Positions 44,431-56,510 of a stretch of 64,000 nt of DNA are shown here, one piece after another. The translations under genes and the position numbers were made by a program. Source of the stretch: Agarophyton chilense. Lineage: Eukaryota > Rhodophyta > Florideophyceae > Gracilariales > Gracilariaceae. The stretch is from assembly GCA_030374765.1 (NCBI GenBank), contig JARGXX010000138.1:372001-436000 (forward strand). Direction: 5' to 3'. The notes under the pieces were generated by a model that worked only from the letters and a program-made list of their open reading frames with translations, ran no database searches and was not told the origin of the DNA. Numbering within the stretch: the stretch's first letter is position 1; every line of letters starts with the position of its first letter.

Positions 44431-44495
44431 AACTGTCGTCTGTACAGGTTTTTGGCATGTCATTAACATGCCAAGTATCTATATAGACGACAGTT
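44431..44495. ncRNA. 65-nt near-perfect hairpin
   Basis: Arms AACTGTCGTCTGTACAG and CTATATAGACGACAGTT pair, and inside them TTGGCATG pairs with CATGCCAA around a short loop. It lies about 205 bp after the channel gene. It could be a small-RNA precursor, a 3'-end structure or a very short MITE. No expression evidence. Confidence 0.4.
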
Positions 44496-44883
44496 TTGCT
44501 TCCCGATGAGTTGTGTCAGCCCTTCGAGCTTATGATACGACATAGACAGATCTGATCAAGTAGGCCTGACCGCTCATGTTTTCTGTCGCGATCGCTCTGC
44601 AAAGTTGTCAAGCCCAACTTCAGAAGCCGTTGCCCCCGCAGAGTCTACAGTCGTTCTAAAAAGAAATTGCTCCGTCGCCTATTGAGTATCACAGCACCCT
44701 TCTTTTTGTGACCGACTTTTTTACTGCTTAGAATCAGGAAGCTTTTCACTGTCTGGGGAAGCCTTTAATCTACATTCACCCCTTGAAATGCATCCTCTTT
44801 TCCACTGAAATTAGGTGATGTGGCAGGATGATCTCTGCTGAATGAATAAGATATGGCCCTAGACAGCTTGAAGCCTCCTGAAC

Positions 44884-45480
44884 ATGGAATCATTACCCAA
44901 TGGAGCCCATCTTCAACAGTTTGTTTGCCCCATACAATGGCTGAAAACAGACATTCCAGATTTCGCCAACCTTGTGACTCCCCTACACGATCTCATGGAA
45001 AACGTTTACGCGGCCGCAGGAAAATGCACGAAGTCCACAGTGGACCGAATCAGTCTCTCAAGTGTAGGATGTAACGATACACACCAGGAAGGATTTCAAA
45101 AATGCAAAGACGTCCTCGCACGTCTTTTTAATCGTTCTCACCTTGATGAAGCGCAACACCTCTCAGTTTACACGGACACTTCTGACACCGTTTGCTCGGG
45201 CATAATCACGCAAATCCCACACGATGAACTCGAGAAGCCTCATTTTGATCCTCCTTACAGCCCTCTGGCATTCTGTTTCGGACGCTTCAACAGCATACAG
45301 TTACGTTGGTCTGTTTTGGAAAAAGAAGGCTATGCAATTCTAGTGACTCTCCAAAGCATGCATTGGCTGGTGGCTACTCCTACTGGTTTTGATTTATTCA
45401 CCGACCAGGGCAATCATGTCTTCATTTTTGACCCACTTTTCATCCTACCGAACCTCAGTCAAACCTCTACTAGGAAGGTA
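44884..45480 (+). pseudogene. Ty3/gypsy RNase H fossil fragment
   Basis: An isolated piece: LQQFVCPIQWLKTDIPDFANL (end of RT), then the RNase H blocks VYTDTSDTVCSGIITQIP, WSVLEKEGYAILVTLQSM and FDLFTDQGNHVFIFDP. It resembles a different gypsy lineage from Gypsy-1 and -2. No LTRs seen; fossil. Confidence 0.7.
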
Positions 45481-45643
45481 AGTATTAAGCAGTATTCGTG
45501 TACTCATAGCACACAGTTGTGTTTGTATGCTAGTACGACAACAGTCACGTAATGCATTTTGAATACAAATAAATGTCTAACCGGTTGCAATGTAATAACA
45601 GTTCTCTCATGTCAGTTACATTTCTTCTACGACATCAAAACAT

Positions 45644-45940
45644 TCATATCCATCTCTCTTTTTTAGTAACCAAAATTCTTCTGAGAGATTTTGGTTTCCG
45701 ATGCTTTTCTAGATACTCAAAAGTCGTCAACGCAGCATTCTTTTCTAGTGATAACCTATGGAAGGCGTCAAACCCTTCAGGTTGTTCGTAGGTTTTGTTC
45801 CAAAAGCGCTGTCGATTTAAATTAGATGACACAACAGCGCGCAAGTACACGTTGCCATCTGTGGAAACGAGGCACTTTGTGAAGAGGAAGTGCTGCCTCA
45901 GTTTACTCGAAACTACGCTTTGGCTGGCTATATACACCAT
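45644..45940 (-). CDS. Short unrecognised open frame
   Basis: 98 residues with a plausible protein composition (NRQRFWNKTYEQPEGFDAFHRLSLEKN) but no recognised family. It could be an exon or a decayed gene. Low support. Confidence 0.2.
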   Translation of the reverse strand: MVYIASQSVVSSKLRQHFLFTKCLVSTDGNVYLRAVVSSNLNRQRFWNKTYEQPEGFDAFHRLSLEKNAALTTFEYLEKHRKPKSLRRILVTKKERWI

Positions 45941-45949
45941 CTCTTGGTT

Positions 45950-48900
45950 ATCACCCTAGTATTGGGTTTAATTCTCTTTTTTCATTTTCTAGTTTTCTTT
46001 TATTTTACTCCAAACCTCGTGTGATTTCCCCTCTTCTTTTCTTGTTGATGGTTGGTTTGTTTCCATCATAACGCCGGACTTCCAACCCTTTGTCGTTGCG
46101 GTCACCACTACTGTGGACTCGTGATCTCACCGGAGGATACCCTACACCTCTTGTGGATTCTCCTGCTTCTCCTCTACTCTCCACGCTTTTCAAAAAGCTG
46201 AACCTCGAAGTCAAACTTCGGTTTGGTGGTGTTCAGCTTCAAATGCTCTGCTCATTTATTTACACTTCCGTGGGGATGATCCTAACATCTTCATTTTTTC
46301 CCTCGCTGCTTCGCACCTCAGCACAGGAATGATACGAAAAAGTTGTGTGTCTAGTGCAACGCAGACGCTTCCAGTACGGGCTGCACAGTAGACCAAAATT
46401 TAGAATAGTAAGTTCCAGGTGCACCCTCTACCAGTTGAGCCATGTTTAAAGGACTTGGACAGCATCCGTGTGCCGGTTGCATGGACCCGTGGTAGCAAGA
46501 CTGTTTATTACTTTGGACACGCGGGTGCCTCTGCAAAAGATGTAATTAGACACCTCCCGGGCGGCGAGCGTCACCGTAATAAATCTTAAGCACCCCCTAG
46601 AGTTTTACTCTTTATTCTGGTTCCAGTAGTTTATCCAAACAGGCGGTCTTCTCCTCTGTTGTTGCTAAATTCCAGTCTCGTGGATTGTTGTTTCTATTGA
46701 AGTTTGCAGCTTGGTCCTTGCTTGGGTGTTGCCCATATTATATATTTTTGGTCATCTCCCTGTGCCTTTTTCCCCAGTGCACTACAAACCTGTCTGGCAT
46801 TGCCTGCACAATTCAACAAATAAAGTGATAGAGATCCAAAAAAAAAAGAAAAACGCAAAGACGTCGTAAATAGAGGAATACTAAATATTGCATCTTAAAC
46901 TCGATTGAATGCTCAAAGAAACAACCCTCGAAACGAGCTACGACTAAGCGACACAAGTTGAAGCAGGTCCGCAGGCGTAACCACAACAAACAATAGAATC
47001 GGTAAAAATCTTTGTACAGGAGCACAAGTCTAAAGCAGTCCTATGAATATATAAAGCTACTTTTACCAATTAAATTCACGAGAAAGATTTTGAATAACCC
47101 ATATGAGTGAACCCAGAGCGATATATCTTCATTAATGCCTTAATAAATTTGTAAAAAAACGTAGATGGTAACGAACATGGTTGTGAACTCTATAAAGAAA
47201 AACGGACTCAGCTAAACTTTCTCGGTGATGTACAAGTTGAGGTTTGCCGCGCTTAAATAGGTTCTACTGAATAAATAATTAATACTAATAAAAAACATAT
47301 TGCACACTGCAGAGTACCAAAACGCGGCCACATCACTTTTACAGTGCCTCGGTACACCTCTCACAGGTACAATAATCAACATTCTACTCAACGCATCTAG
47401 TGTCTACAAGCTCAGCATAACTGGAATATATTGCTGAACACTCTTCCTTTGATGGCATCAACATTTGAAGTATGCATTAATAGATGATTGAAAAAGATAT
47501 TTCCTTTCGACATGTTTTTTTGGATCGTTTGAGGCCAAAAATATTTGGTTGTTGCTTTTTTTGCGACTACTTAAGTTTGCTACACCAAAAGTATATCATT
47601 TTAAAGAAGAGCATTAAAGCTCTGTTTGACTAGATTCCCGAGCCTTTTCGTCAACGTTAAGGATGTATGGTTTTTATTTTTGTTTTCTTCCTTTCCGTTC
47701 TAAATTTGAAAATTCTTATCTTAATTGAATTTCAGTCACTTTTTAAGAGATATTTTGGTCTCATATGAGGCGAAGTTGTCCTCTATTGAGGCCAAACACT
47801 CGGGCGTATTTGCACTAGCAATATACCATGTATTACATGGCTACAGAATAAAATACTAATGCCACTGGTTAGAGTTTCGGAACATACTCCCAGAAAAATA
47901 TCCCAAAAGTAGGGTTGGATTCATACCATTTACAACGTCACCTTCGCAAGGATGTACTCAGTATGTATGAGTCTTGCTTGCGCTTCCGTTATCGAAGTAT
48001 GTTGCTCTAAATGACCCGTTTAGGTTCGACACAATAGACGAGAGTCATTATACGAACTAGATAAATGCTTGAAAAATAGACAAAGGCAAGCTCTGGCGCT
48101 CTTGCTGTAATCAACTTGATGCATTGATCGAACAGACTCATAAATTGGACAGAGTAACGTAAGACCAACGTTAGTGAGTCATAGGTGAGTGATAGAAAAT
48201 GAAACGGATTTTGGCGACTGGAATGTGTTTTCTGTGGTCTTCACAAATGATTTGAAAGCGTCGAAGCGTACAAAATGTTTTTGACAGAATGATTATGCGA
48301 TACAACCGTACTCATTGGCAGTAATCACTGTGCGCTAGTCTGTTGCGAGCGCAATGAAAAAGTTAAAAAGTTTCGAGTTCGATGCCTCCCATTTACTGAG
48401 GAGATTGTGCTCAGCGCTTTAAAAGCACTGAAGCACCAGGTTTTATGCGTCGAACATGGATTCCATTGCTAGTGCGTTTTGATCGCGCCATTGTCAGTGC
48501 TTCAGAGCACACGGCGAGATTAACCCAATCAGCAGTCCGATCGACGTGGCTGGGGAAAGAAAACGAAAGAAAGAGTTTGGAAACAGTATTGGTAACAGAG
48601 CAGAGTGGAGTGAACTTGTTTATCGGAGAAGTCTGCCCGTTTCGTTCTCAGGCTGGCAGGAAGGTAGAGACTGTATAAATAGAGAACATATATTTGAGAT
48701 AGAATGCATTTGTGCTCTCGTAATGATGGCGCTCGAATGCAAATATTGCACTCGTGATATTATCAACCGGTAAAGACAAATTCAAATTCATAACGACCAT
48801 AAACATAAAGATTCCAACTCAAACATGTTGAATGAGCGCTTAAAATCATAGTAGCGTGCCCACACTAGTAGTTTCGTTGTGTCGGTTCGGTCAATTTCTT

Positions 48901-49010
48901 TTTCGAAAGTTCAAGGTATGTTAAGGGGCATAAATGTCTGTGATGTCATATTGACGTCACTATGGCGCTCTGCAAGATAAAGCGCATTCTTCGTTCCTTG
49001 AAGGGCTAGT
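45950..49010. other. Gene-poor AT-rich stretch
   Basis: About 3 kb without a supportable gene. Composition is AT-rich, especially 46.8-48.4 kb, and all open frames are short. A tRNA-like A-box (TGGCTCAACTGGTAGAG, minus strand, near 46420-46440) has no matching B-box. No LTR or repeat pair was recognised. Confidence 0.45.
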
Positions 49011-49302
49011 AGTTCACCACATAAATCCATATATTGTTTTTTTGGATGAGAAAACAAGGGGTTTCAGCATGCTCACACCCTGACATACAAATCTGGCACG
49101 CTGTCGTTCGTTTGCGATTGGAAATGAAGTTGTATTTATTTTATTCATAATACCTGCTAAGTTGAGGCAATTTCTTGTTTTCAGGTACAGCGAGCAGAAA
49201 CCGGTTGCTTTGTGCAGTAGTGAGGACGAAAGCGTGAACGTGCCACCACTTTTCAAGAGATTTTTGCTTTCCCGGTTGTTAAATAACACATTGAGCGGCT
49301 CT

Positions 49303-50097
49303 CTAGTGCGAGGGCTCGCCGTAGAAAAGATCATCCATCACCACAATATCCTTAAAGAATCGGTGCAAAGTGCGGCGGAAAAAGCCTTGAATGGAAGAAT
49401 TGCCCAGTTGCACCTTCACTTTGGATACAACTGGAAGAGTTTTCTTCGGGTCGTGGGGATCCACCACAACTAATCCAGCAAAACTTAAGCCCTTGTTCTT
49501 GGGCGGGACTTCCACTTCTGCAATTTTGCATCCATCCTTATCAAAATACACCATATGGGTGAGGCGCGGAAGATCCACATCGGTGAACACCGCTCCAAAA
49601 CCGCTCACTCTCGCCGCCTCATGCTTTGCCGGAATTTGGAATTTGACAGTAACACGGTTGGATAGAACGGGGGTAAACAAACGTTTCTGGGAGAACCGGC
49701 GGAACTGTTTGGTCACAAAAGCTGGGAGCAAGGACGAGAACCTATCATCCTTTGGCGGTGGAGTCCCCGGGTTGGAAACGGCGAATTTACCTCCGCGAGC
49801 ATGGAACGTAGCCCCACGGGTGATGACGTTGTTGAAGAAATTGCCAGGCATGTTGAAGGGAACGATATCGGCATCCCAGTTGATGGACCGCTGCCCAGAC
49901 GGAAGTGGACCCGGAGTGTTGCCATTGTTCTCGCCACCCAAAAGGGTTTTGAAGTCTGCGACGACCGAGGTGAGGCCGTCGGCTTTGTGGGCGGTATGTG
50001 TGAGGACCTCAGTGTGGTACTGCGGGCATCGCTTCTGCGAGGCAAGGGAACACACTAAGAAGCTAGAGAGCCAAAGGGTAAGGATCACTGACTTCAT
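49303..50097 (-). CDS. Secreted protein of a bacterial PEP-CTERM-associated family
   Basis: 264 residues, single exon, with a signal peptide (1-20, hydrophobic LTLWLSSFLVCSLAS). The mature part matches a family I know mainly from bacteria, where members often end in a PEP-CTERM sorting signal: FKTLLGGENNG, GQRSINWDADIV (69-80), NMPGNFFNN (82-90), RGATFHARGG and, most tellingly, VSGFGAVFTDVD (164-175), then a GLSFAGLVV strand. These suggest a beta-sandwich, lectin-like fold. The PEP-CTERM tail is absent here, as expected in a eukaryote without exosortase. It is probably a cell-surface or cell-wall protein. Bacterial-to-algal transfer is a reasonable inference from the family's usual distribution. 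Confidence 0.72.
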   Translation of the reverse strand: MKSVILTLWLSSFLVCSLASQKRCPQYHTEVLTHTAHKADGLTSVVADFKTLLGGENNGNTPGPLPSGQRSINWDADIVPFNMPGNFFNNVITRGATFHARGGKFAVSNPGTPPPKDDRFSSLLPAFVTKQFRRFSQKRLFTPVLSNRVTVKFQIPAKHEAARVSGFGAVFTDVDLPRLTHMVYFDKDGCKIAEVEVPPKNKGLSFAGLVVVDPHDPKKTLPVVSKVKVQLGNSSIQGFFRRTLHRFFKDIVVMDDLFYGEPSH

Positions 50098-50223
50098 GTT
50101 GGTGCAGCTAGCAGAACTTTTGAGCTCGAATAACGCTGGTTATGACCTGAGTTGTAGATGCGGTAGAGTTGGGAGATGTTGTGCTTGGGGGGAAGGAGAT
50201 ACGGAAAGCTGCAACGATCGTCT

Positions 50224-50229
50224 CTTTAT
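50224..50229 (-). promoter_or_regulatory. TATA box of the PEP-CTERM-like gene
   Basis: TATAAA on the minus strand about 127 bp upstream of the ATG. Confidence 0.45.
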
Positions 50230-50886
50230 ACAAGTGCGCTCCGGTCAAAGCGGGCGCAATACTCGGTGGCGCTCATGCCGTTCGCCAGTTCGTGAGAATA
50301 CTGAGCTGGGGCGCTTTGAATGCCGTGGTCCTCTTCAACAATGATCTCGATCGCGGGGGATGAAGGATACTACGAAGCACAAAGAAACAGTCGCAAATTG
50401 CCCACTGGTGGTACATACCCACTTTGGCAACAGTCCTTCCGCAAACATACGTGGACTGTGTTGCAGATTCTGACGTCAGCGCTCCACCGTGATTGGCGTG
50501 GATACGGAAACGTGGTGGCAAGTGGCGATGCATCTGTGCAGCCTCTGCATTGCTGCCCGCTTGTGGGCGACTCAGTAATGGTGGCGTCCTCTGCAGCATC
50601 AGCTTGAAGCCGGGCCGCATCTCACTGTTCTCCTCCGTGGCCCGACCTGCAGCTGCATTGAATCGCCATTCAACAACCCCAGTTGAATCGAATGGGTCAT
50701 TACTTCACCCATTTCTTCTGCGAGCCGCCAGTCATACCAATTGAGAGCGATACTCTAATCGATGGAGTATTGTTGGTCGACGAGGAGTAACTGGCTTTGC
50801 CGAACTGAACCTAGGCTGAAAAGGATTGGTCGCTATCTATATTCGAAGACACCTATATGTCTTTGGCCCATCCCATACCCACGTCG

Positions 50887-51633
50887 TCAAATAACCTTCA
50901 GTATGCTTCCAAACAACTGCAGACACCTGCCAACCGCCCTGAGAACGTTCGCGGCCGCTGCAAATATCGCATCCAGCACAGTGGCGGCCACACTCTTCCC
51001 ATTCTTGGGCTTCGCTCCGCGTTCACGCCGTATACGTCTGCGCACTTTTTGCATCATTTTTCTGTTTAGCTCCCATGCTTTGGAAGCTCCTGACGCAGGG
51101 CTGGTGCGAGTCGAACGCAATTGATACGGGATGTGACTTCGTTGCGCCAATTTCCATTCCGAGCTGCGCACACCGCGCAGCTTGCGCTTAAACGCCTTCA
51201 CACTAGCCGCCCACTCGTCCGCTTCGGATTGGCTTGTGATTCGGCAGCTTCTTACAGACCGCTGTGTGCTTCTTGGTTCATCGCGCTTCTGGGAGGAGAT
51301 CAGCGGCGAATGCGATGGCAGCCTCGTGCATTTCTCTGCTGCAGATACAAAAGGGTTTTGAGGGATGAAGGAGAGACTTGAATCGCGCCGGAGAATTGAG
51401 CCGTCTGGGAGCCCCGGGAATGCGACATAGCCCTTGGGCTTTCCAATGCCGCCTCGATTCGACCATCCTTTTCCCTTTTTAACTCGTCGAAAGCTTCCAG
51501 ACTCATGGCGGATAGAATGAAGAACTAAGACATGAGAAATGAAGCAGATGATGGTATCTTTCGGTGTAGTGTGGATGCTGCGAGCAACCTTTTTTCGATG
51601 GTGTATAGGTAAAAAGTATGTTGCGAAATACAC
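50887..51633 (-). CDS. Unrecognised basic protein, doubtful
   Basis: A frame of 248 residues. The C-terminal 110 residues look protein-like: SEADEWAASVKAFKRKLRG, an Arg/Lys-rich stretch (KMMQKVRRRIRRERG) and a hydrophobic end (AATVLDAIFAAAANVLRAVG). A second frame starting at 51506 (MSLEAFDELKREKDGR) also looks protein-like, so the true gene may start there and be spliced into this frame. No family recognised. Confidence 0.3.
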   Translation of the reverse strand: MYFATYFLPIHHRKKVARSIHTTPKDTIICFISHVLVLHSIRHESGSFRRVKKGKGWSNRGGIGKPKGYVAFPGLPDGSILRRDSSLSFIPQNPFVSAAEKCTRLPSHSPLISSQKRDEPRSTQRSVRSCRITSQSEADEWAASVKAFKRKLRGVRSSEWKLAQRSHIPYQLRSTRTSPASGASKAWELNRKMMQKVRRRIRRERGAKPKNGKSVAATVLDAIFAAAANVLRAVGRCLQLFGSILKVI

Positions 51634-51639
51634 GGAAGG

Positions 51640-52714
51640 AGTTTACTGCTGTCAAGATGGATGCTGGATAGGAAGAGGCAGGAAGACCAGAGAGCAGCGG
51701 TGACCTTTTTAAACAGAAATGAGAACTTCTAAGGACGATGTGGAGAGAAACGGAAGAGTGCTTGGGAATGAAAATTTTCGATTTCGTATTTCTTGGCTGC
51801 AAGAGAGTGCATTCCGACGAAAGACAACGAACTCATAAGGTCGCCGTTACTACAAGCTGAAGGTCGACGAGGCAGCTTTCTCTCCGAATGGCGACCAAGC
51901 ATGAAGCCTGCGATTAAGAGAGGCTGACAATTTACTAGTGTTTTTGAGAGAAAGGAAGGCTCAGGGAAAAGGTATGGGTGAAGCAAAGTTATGGTAGCTG
52001 CATTGTTCGATCGCCATGAGAGGCGACAAGTAATATTCGAAGACTCTGGTGAACGAAGCCTGTTGTGTCTGTGTGTCTGGATGGAAGCCAGTCCGTGAAT
52101 GATCAGGTCGGTCAGAGCATCTCCTCTGGCAGACTAAATCATCAAATCACCTGAAACTTGAAACAGTTTTACGGGGTGGAATCATTCTGGAGATTTCCTC
52201 TGGATATATGGTGTTCCTCGATCCCCCCAGACATCGACCGATTTTGTCAACTTCCGTCAACTATGGAGGAGGACATTGTTTGGCAGTTGGCCAAAGACAA
52301 CTCTCCCGATGTAATAAAGGATTCCCATATTCGCGTATGTCACCCTACAGACCTCGGTGTCTGAGTTAGCAGCTGAAACGTTCATGCGCCGTGATGACAT
52401 TGTCAGTTATAATTGAAATCTTGAGAACCAGACCAAGTGTATTACAAGCAAAGGCGAGGAGGGGACGCGAAAAGGGCTCCTCATAGATCCATTGGCATTT
52501 CTTCTTTGTTTGCGGGCGATCGCGCAGCGTTATGTTATGCAGATCCTCATATTCCCCTTTCTGTCGCCCCGCGTTAAGTTCCGCAGATCAGCATAGTTAT
52601 AATCTTCGCAAAACGGTTTGTAGTTCTTTACGCCATGCTATAACGCAAAAGGAAGACAACATTGAGTCGGGAACGCATGTCAAATAAAATACAGTGGTTT
52701 GCATCGAGGCCCCA
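51640..52714. other. Intergenic DNA
   Basis: About 1.1 kb with no supportable gene; only short open frames of no known family. Confidence 0.4.
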
Positions 52715-53570
52715 CAGCTAGAGAAAATCGATTTCGCATCCGTTGCACAATTTATGCGCAAACGGAAGCGCTACAAAGAACAAATTGCCGAGAAGAGTAA
52801 GAAAGATCTTAAAGATTCTTCTTTGTCTTAAAAAATGAGTTTTACGGAGACAATTATGGAAACTATGATTGAGGGCAAGTTCATCACCGCCCAATGCGTC
52901 GGAAACGTCACTGACGAGATAATCAGGACATATCTCCACGAGAAATCCAAGATTTGTCAGAATAAAATATCTGTCGATCACTGGGACAAAATCATCAAAG
53001 ATGTTAAGATGGATATGGGAAGAAACGATGCTGAAGTTTGTGTATACAACTTGGTTGTAAACTATCGCAATGCTTTGGTAAACCACAGATACCCTTGATT
53101 TTTCACTAAAACCCCTGAAAAGGCTATTAAGCACATTTGTGAGCAAGTGAAACCCCGCCCCTGCCAAGAAAATATTGAAGGCATACTCCAGATCGAATCA
53201 CATGCTGGCTCGCGCAAAAAAAAATACGATGCTTATTTTCGACGCTTTGTTAAAAGAGACGACAAATAAAAGTACGCCGATCACAACAAAACCGATGTTT
53301 CAAACGATTTTATCATTCCAATCAATGTTTAATCAACGTAATCCAATAAATATAGAAAAAACGATAGTGATACCAAACGAAATATGTGCACGCTCAAAGA
53401 AGTGCGTTTGTGCTTAAATATCGGGAAATGCAAGGCTAGGCGACACTACATTAGAAAGTGTCCGAACTCTGCACCTGAAGAAAGGGAAGCCTTTCTTAAA
53501 ACCTACATGCAAGGCAAAAAGAAAAAGAAGAGAAATACAAGAAAGTGGTCGCGACTTAGATAATTTATTT
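52715..53570 (+). pseudogene. Fossil retroelement Gag-like piece with a zinc-knuckle tail
   Basis: Blocks on the plus strand resemble a retroelement Gag: KPRPCQENIEGILQIESHAG and KKYDAYFRRFVKRDD, then a degenerate knuckle-like segment (KCKARRHYIRKCP) and a Lys/Arg-rich tail. Orientation is opposite to Gypsy-4 beside it, so it is a different element. AT-rich; several breaks. Confidence 0.45.
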
Positions 53571-53749
53571 TACATAAAGACAACCACCACAACAATAACA
53601 ACCAGAAGACGAGGGCTCCCCTTCATCTGAGAGTCAGCGTATAAGTACACAAAACAATTACAATACGTTGACTCATAATGGTGACGTAATACGCGGGATA
53701 CATTCACGACCGCTCAAGCCAGATTCAAAGGTATTTGAAATCAAAGGTG

Positions 53750-55819
53750 CTGCCGTCCGTTGCTTCACCTTGGCTCACAAAAGAGACGCACCTACCCTCT
53801 TACATTCACATTTTCTTTCGGGTTTGACGTCCGCGGCGAATACTCAAATTCGCAAACCAGATCTACACAGTTCTTCAACTCCGATTTGCTAAGCCACGGT
53901 GCCTCACTCGATGGTCCTCCGTCTAGCTTCATTAGAGACATGACTCGACGATTTTCCTTCTTCTTGTAAAATATCTCCGCTAATTCTTGCTCTTCAGTTC
54001 CGTGCGCATCAAATACCACATCGAGTGGTCCACTCCTGCCCTCACGTCTGTTGAACTTTTTCAGCTTCGATACGTGAAAGTCATTGTGCAGCTCAATCCT
54101 GTGGGTAACGGGCCCCAGGATCTCCAATAACTCTAGAAGTCCTAGATATCTAGGCAGCCACTTCGTCGAAAGGTCGGAATGTGTAAACGTGTTCAGATCT
54201 CCGCTTTCAGAATCATCAAAGCGACCTTCTTGAATGATACGACCTCTCGGTGCCTGTCTGCGTAATTCTTTTGATCGGCTCTGACACGGGCGATGTTGTC
54301 CCTCGTAATACGACGGAAGGCTTCCTTGCGCACAACGTAGTCCTACGCACTCTGACATCGTACATTGCATCTCTCCAAACTGCGCGTTAGAGGGATGTAC
54401 GGTACATGGCCGAGATCAACCTGAAAAGGCGCAAGCCCAATTGTTTTCTGTTTCGAAGAGTTGTACTCGAACTCCAGCTGTCTCAAAGCCGTATCCCAGT
54501 CTTCTGGGAGCTTCTGGATGAAGCTTCATATCATATTGCACAGTGTGCGGATCATGTTTTCCGAGTGTCCATCCGTTTGGGGATGGTCCGCTGTTGACAT
54601 GTTCAACCGAACATTTGTCAATTCCGCTAGGCCTCTCCAGTGTTTAGGCTTAAAGTGTCTAATTCTATCGGATATAATGACCATCGGGACTCTATTATTG
54701 AAATCAAGAAGTCTTGGAACAGCAAAGACGCATGTTGAGCATTGATTTCATAACGTGTTTGATTAAAGAATCATCTCTTCGACAGCCTGTCCACAATTAC
54801 GGGTACTGTGTTCTTTACGCACTTGCTTTCATGAAAGTTTGTCACTAAATCAGCCGTCATTTCCTCCCAACATCGATTAGGGACATCCAACGGCTGCAGC
54901 TTTCCATGGGGCTTACCACCGGGTATCTTATTTCTCTGACAGTCATCATACGAAGCGACGTATTTAAATATCTCTTCTTACATCCCTGGTCAATAAACAT
55001 ATCGTGCCATAGTGTTGGATATCTTGTCAGCTTCAAGACGACTGCTGTCATGGAGCTCCGCCATGATTTCTCCCCGTAGGTTTCCTTCCTTTGGTACGTA
55101 CAATCTTTCCGCGTTGGATCTTGACCAATATAAGAATTCTCTATCGAACTGGAAGTTAATCGCCTGCTGCTTTATCTTGTCGTCAACAGGCTCGTCTTCA
55201 GTGTCCCCTTGGAGAAACTTGATCATTTTCTACATCCAATCGTCCTCTGCGCACCCTTCTTGCACGCGCTTTGCCATGTCTTGGCTCGCCAAGTTCATCA
55301 TTCGCAATGCGGGGAGGTGATCCGCACATCTGCTCAACGCATCAGGAACCACGTTCAGTGCTTCAAGGACATGTCGGATTTCAAATTTATACTCTTGGAT
55401 AACGTCCACCCACCTTGCTTGACGTCTGGAAAGCCTTGCATTTGATCGAAGATATCTGAGGGGTTCATAATAGATGTACAAGACAAACCTCCTACTTCTC
55501 AGATACAAACTCCAATCTTCCAATGCTATCATAAATGTTAGCAAATCCTGTTCTACTGTGTCCCAATTTTTCTCTGGATTAGACAGCCTGTGGGATAAAT
55601 ACGCTACAAGATGCCCATCCTGCTCCAGCGTTGACTCTACCGCATACTTGGGGGCATCCGTCGACATTACGAATTCCTCATTGGCTCTTGCATTCACAAG
55701 CACAGGAGCGGAGGTTAACGCGGTATCTAAAGAAGAGAAGGAGTTTTTCTGATCCTCTTCCCAAATGAAAGACATCCCTCGCACAAGATCTTCCATCGGG
55801 GTGACAATGCCTACAAATC
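53750..55819 (-). mobile_element. Gypsy-4: fossil Ty3/gypsy pol
   Basis: On the minus strand, from right to left: the end of RT and RNase H (55230-55796, STDAPKYAVESTLEQDG, YLSHRLSNPEKNWDTVEQDLL), the integrase region (about 54400-55226) and an integrase tail (LELLEILGPVTHRIELHNDFHVSKLKKF, about 54030-54140). The lineage differs from Gypsy-1 and -2. Gypsy-3 is inserted at its right edge (55820). Broken in several places. Confidence 0.75.
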
Positions 55820-56486
55820 TGTAGTATCCGCTCTAACGGAGAGAGCAGACACCTACGACAGCGTTCAGATTGCCGATGGGTCGCTTGCGGCGAAGGAAAA
55901 GGGGTGGTAGAGCTACAACACCAGCGAGCTGGAAGTGGGGTGTAAGGCCACTACTCGCCAGCGAGGGTGAACAGTGCAACTGTAAAACGTTGATGGGACG
56001 TAGGTACGAGACGGCTCGTGAAGTGGTTGCGGGCCGACTATCTATTAAAGCTCGTCCGGATCTCCGGTTAAGGAATCCTGAGCGAGGAACAGAATAGTCA
56101 TGATGCCCATGTTGTCTCCTTTACTTGTAATTGGCGCTCACCTCTGGTACACTATATACTGTATGCCAGGGTGAGTGCCCAAATAAATATATAAATAGTA
56201 CCCAGTGGTCAGCCACTTAGCCGAACCACTTTATGGGTACGGTCCCTAGTGGACGTATAGCTATAAAGGGTAGTAAAACCAGCCACGTGGATCGCCACTA
56301 CACGCGCCGTTGCAAGCCATTCCACTCGTGATACCACGTGTTCCAACAATGTACCCTGACTCCTGGCATCCTACGCGGTGTTCCGTTTCATATCACAATG
56401 CTGATGATATCACTCACTGGTGAGTTCCAACCACGACATTGCGAAAAACCAGCATATCGGATTCCCCGACATAGTAGAATACTACA
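55820..56486 (-). repeat. Gypsy-3 3' LTR
   Basis: 667 bp with terminal inverted ends TGTAGTA...TACTACA. It is bounded on the left by Gypsy-4 coding sequence (candidate target duplication AAATC at 55815-55819) and on the right by a polypurine tract on the minus strand (56487-56499). No second copy lies in the window, so the ends rest on these signals. Confidence 0.7.
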
Positions 56487-56510
56487 TACCTCCCTCGTTA
56501 AGCGCGAACC

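Noticed and set aside
46405-46450. tRNA-like A-box on the minus strand
   Set aside because: The D-arm looks good, but no anticodon stem or B-box (GGTTCGANTCC) can be placed after it. A decayed tRNA-derived SINE is possible but unsupported.
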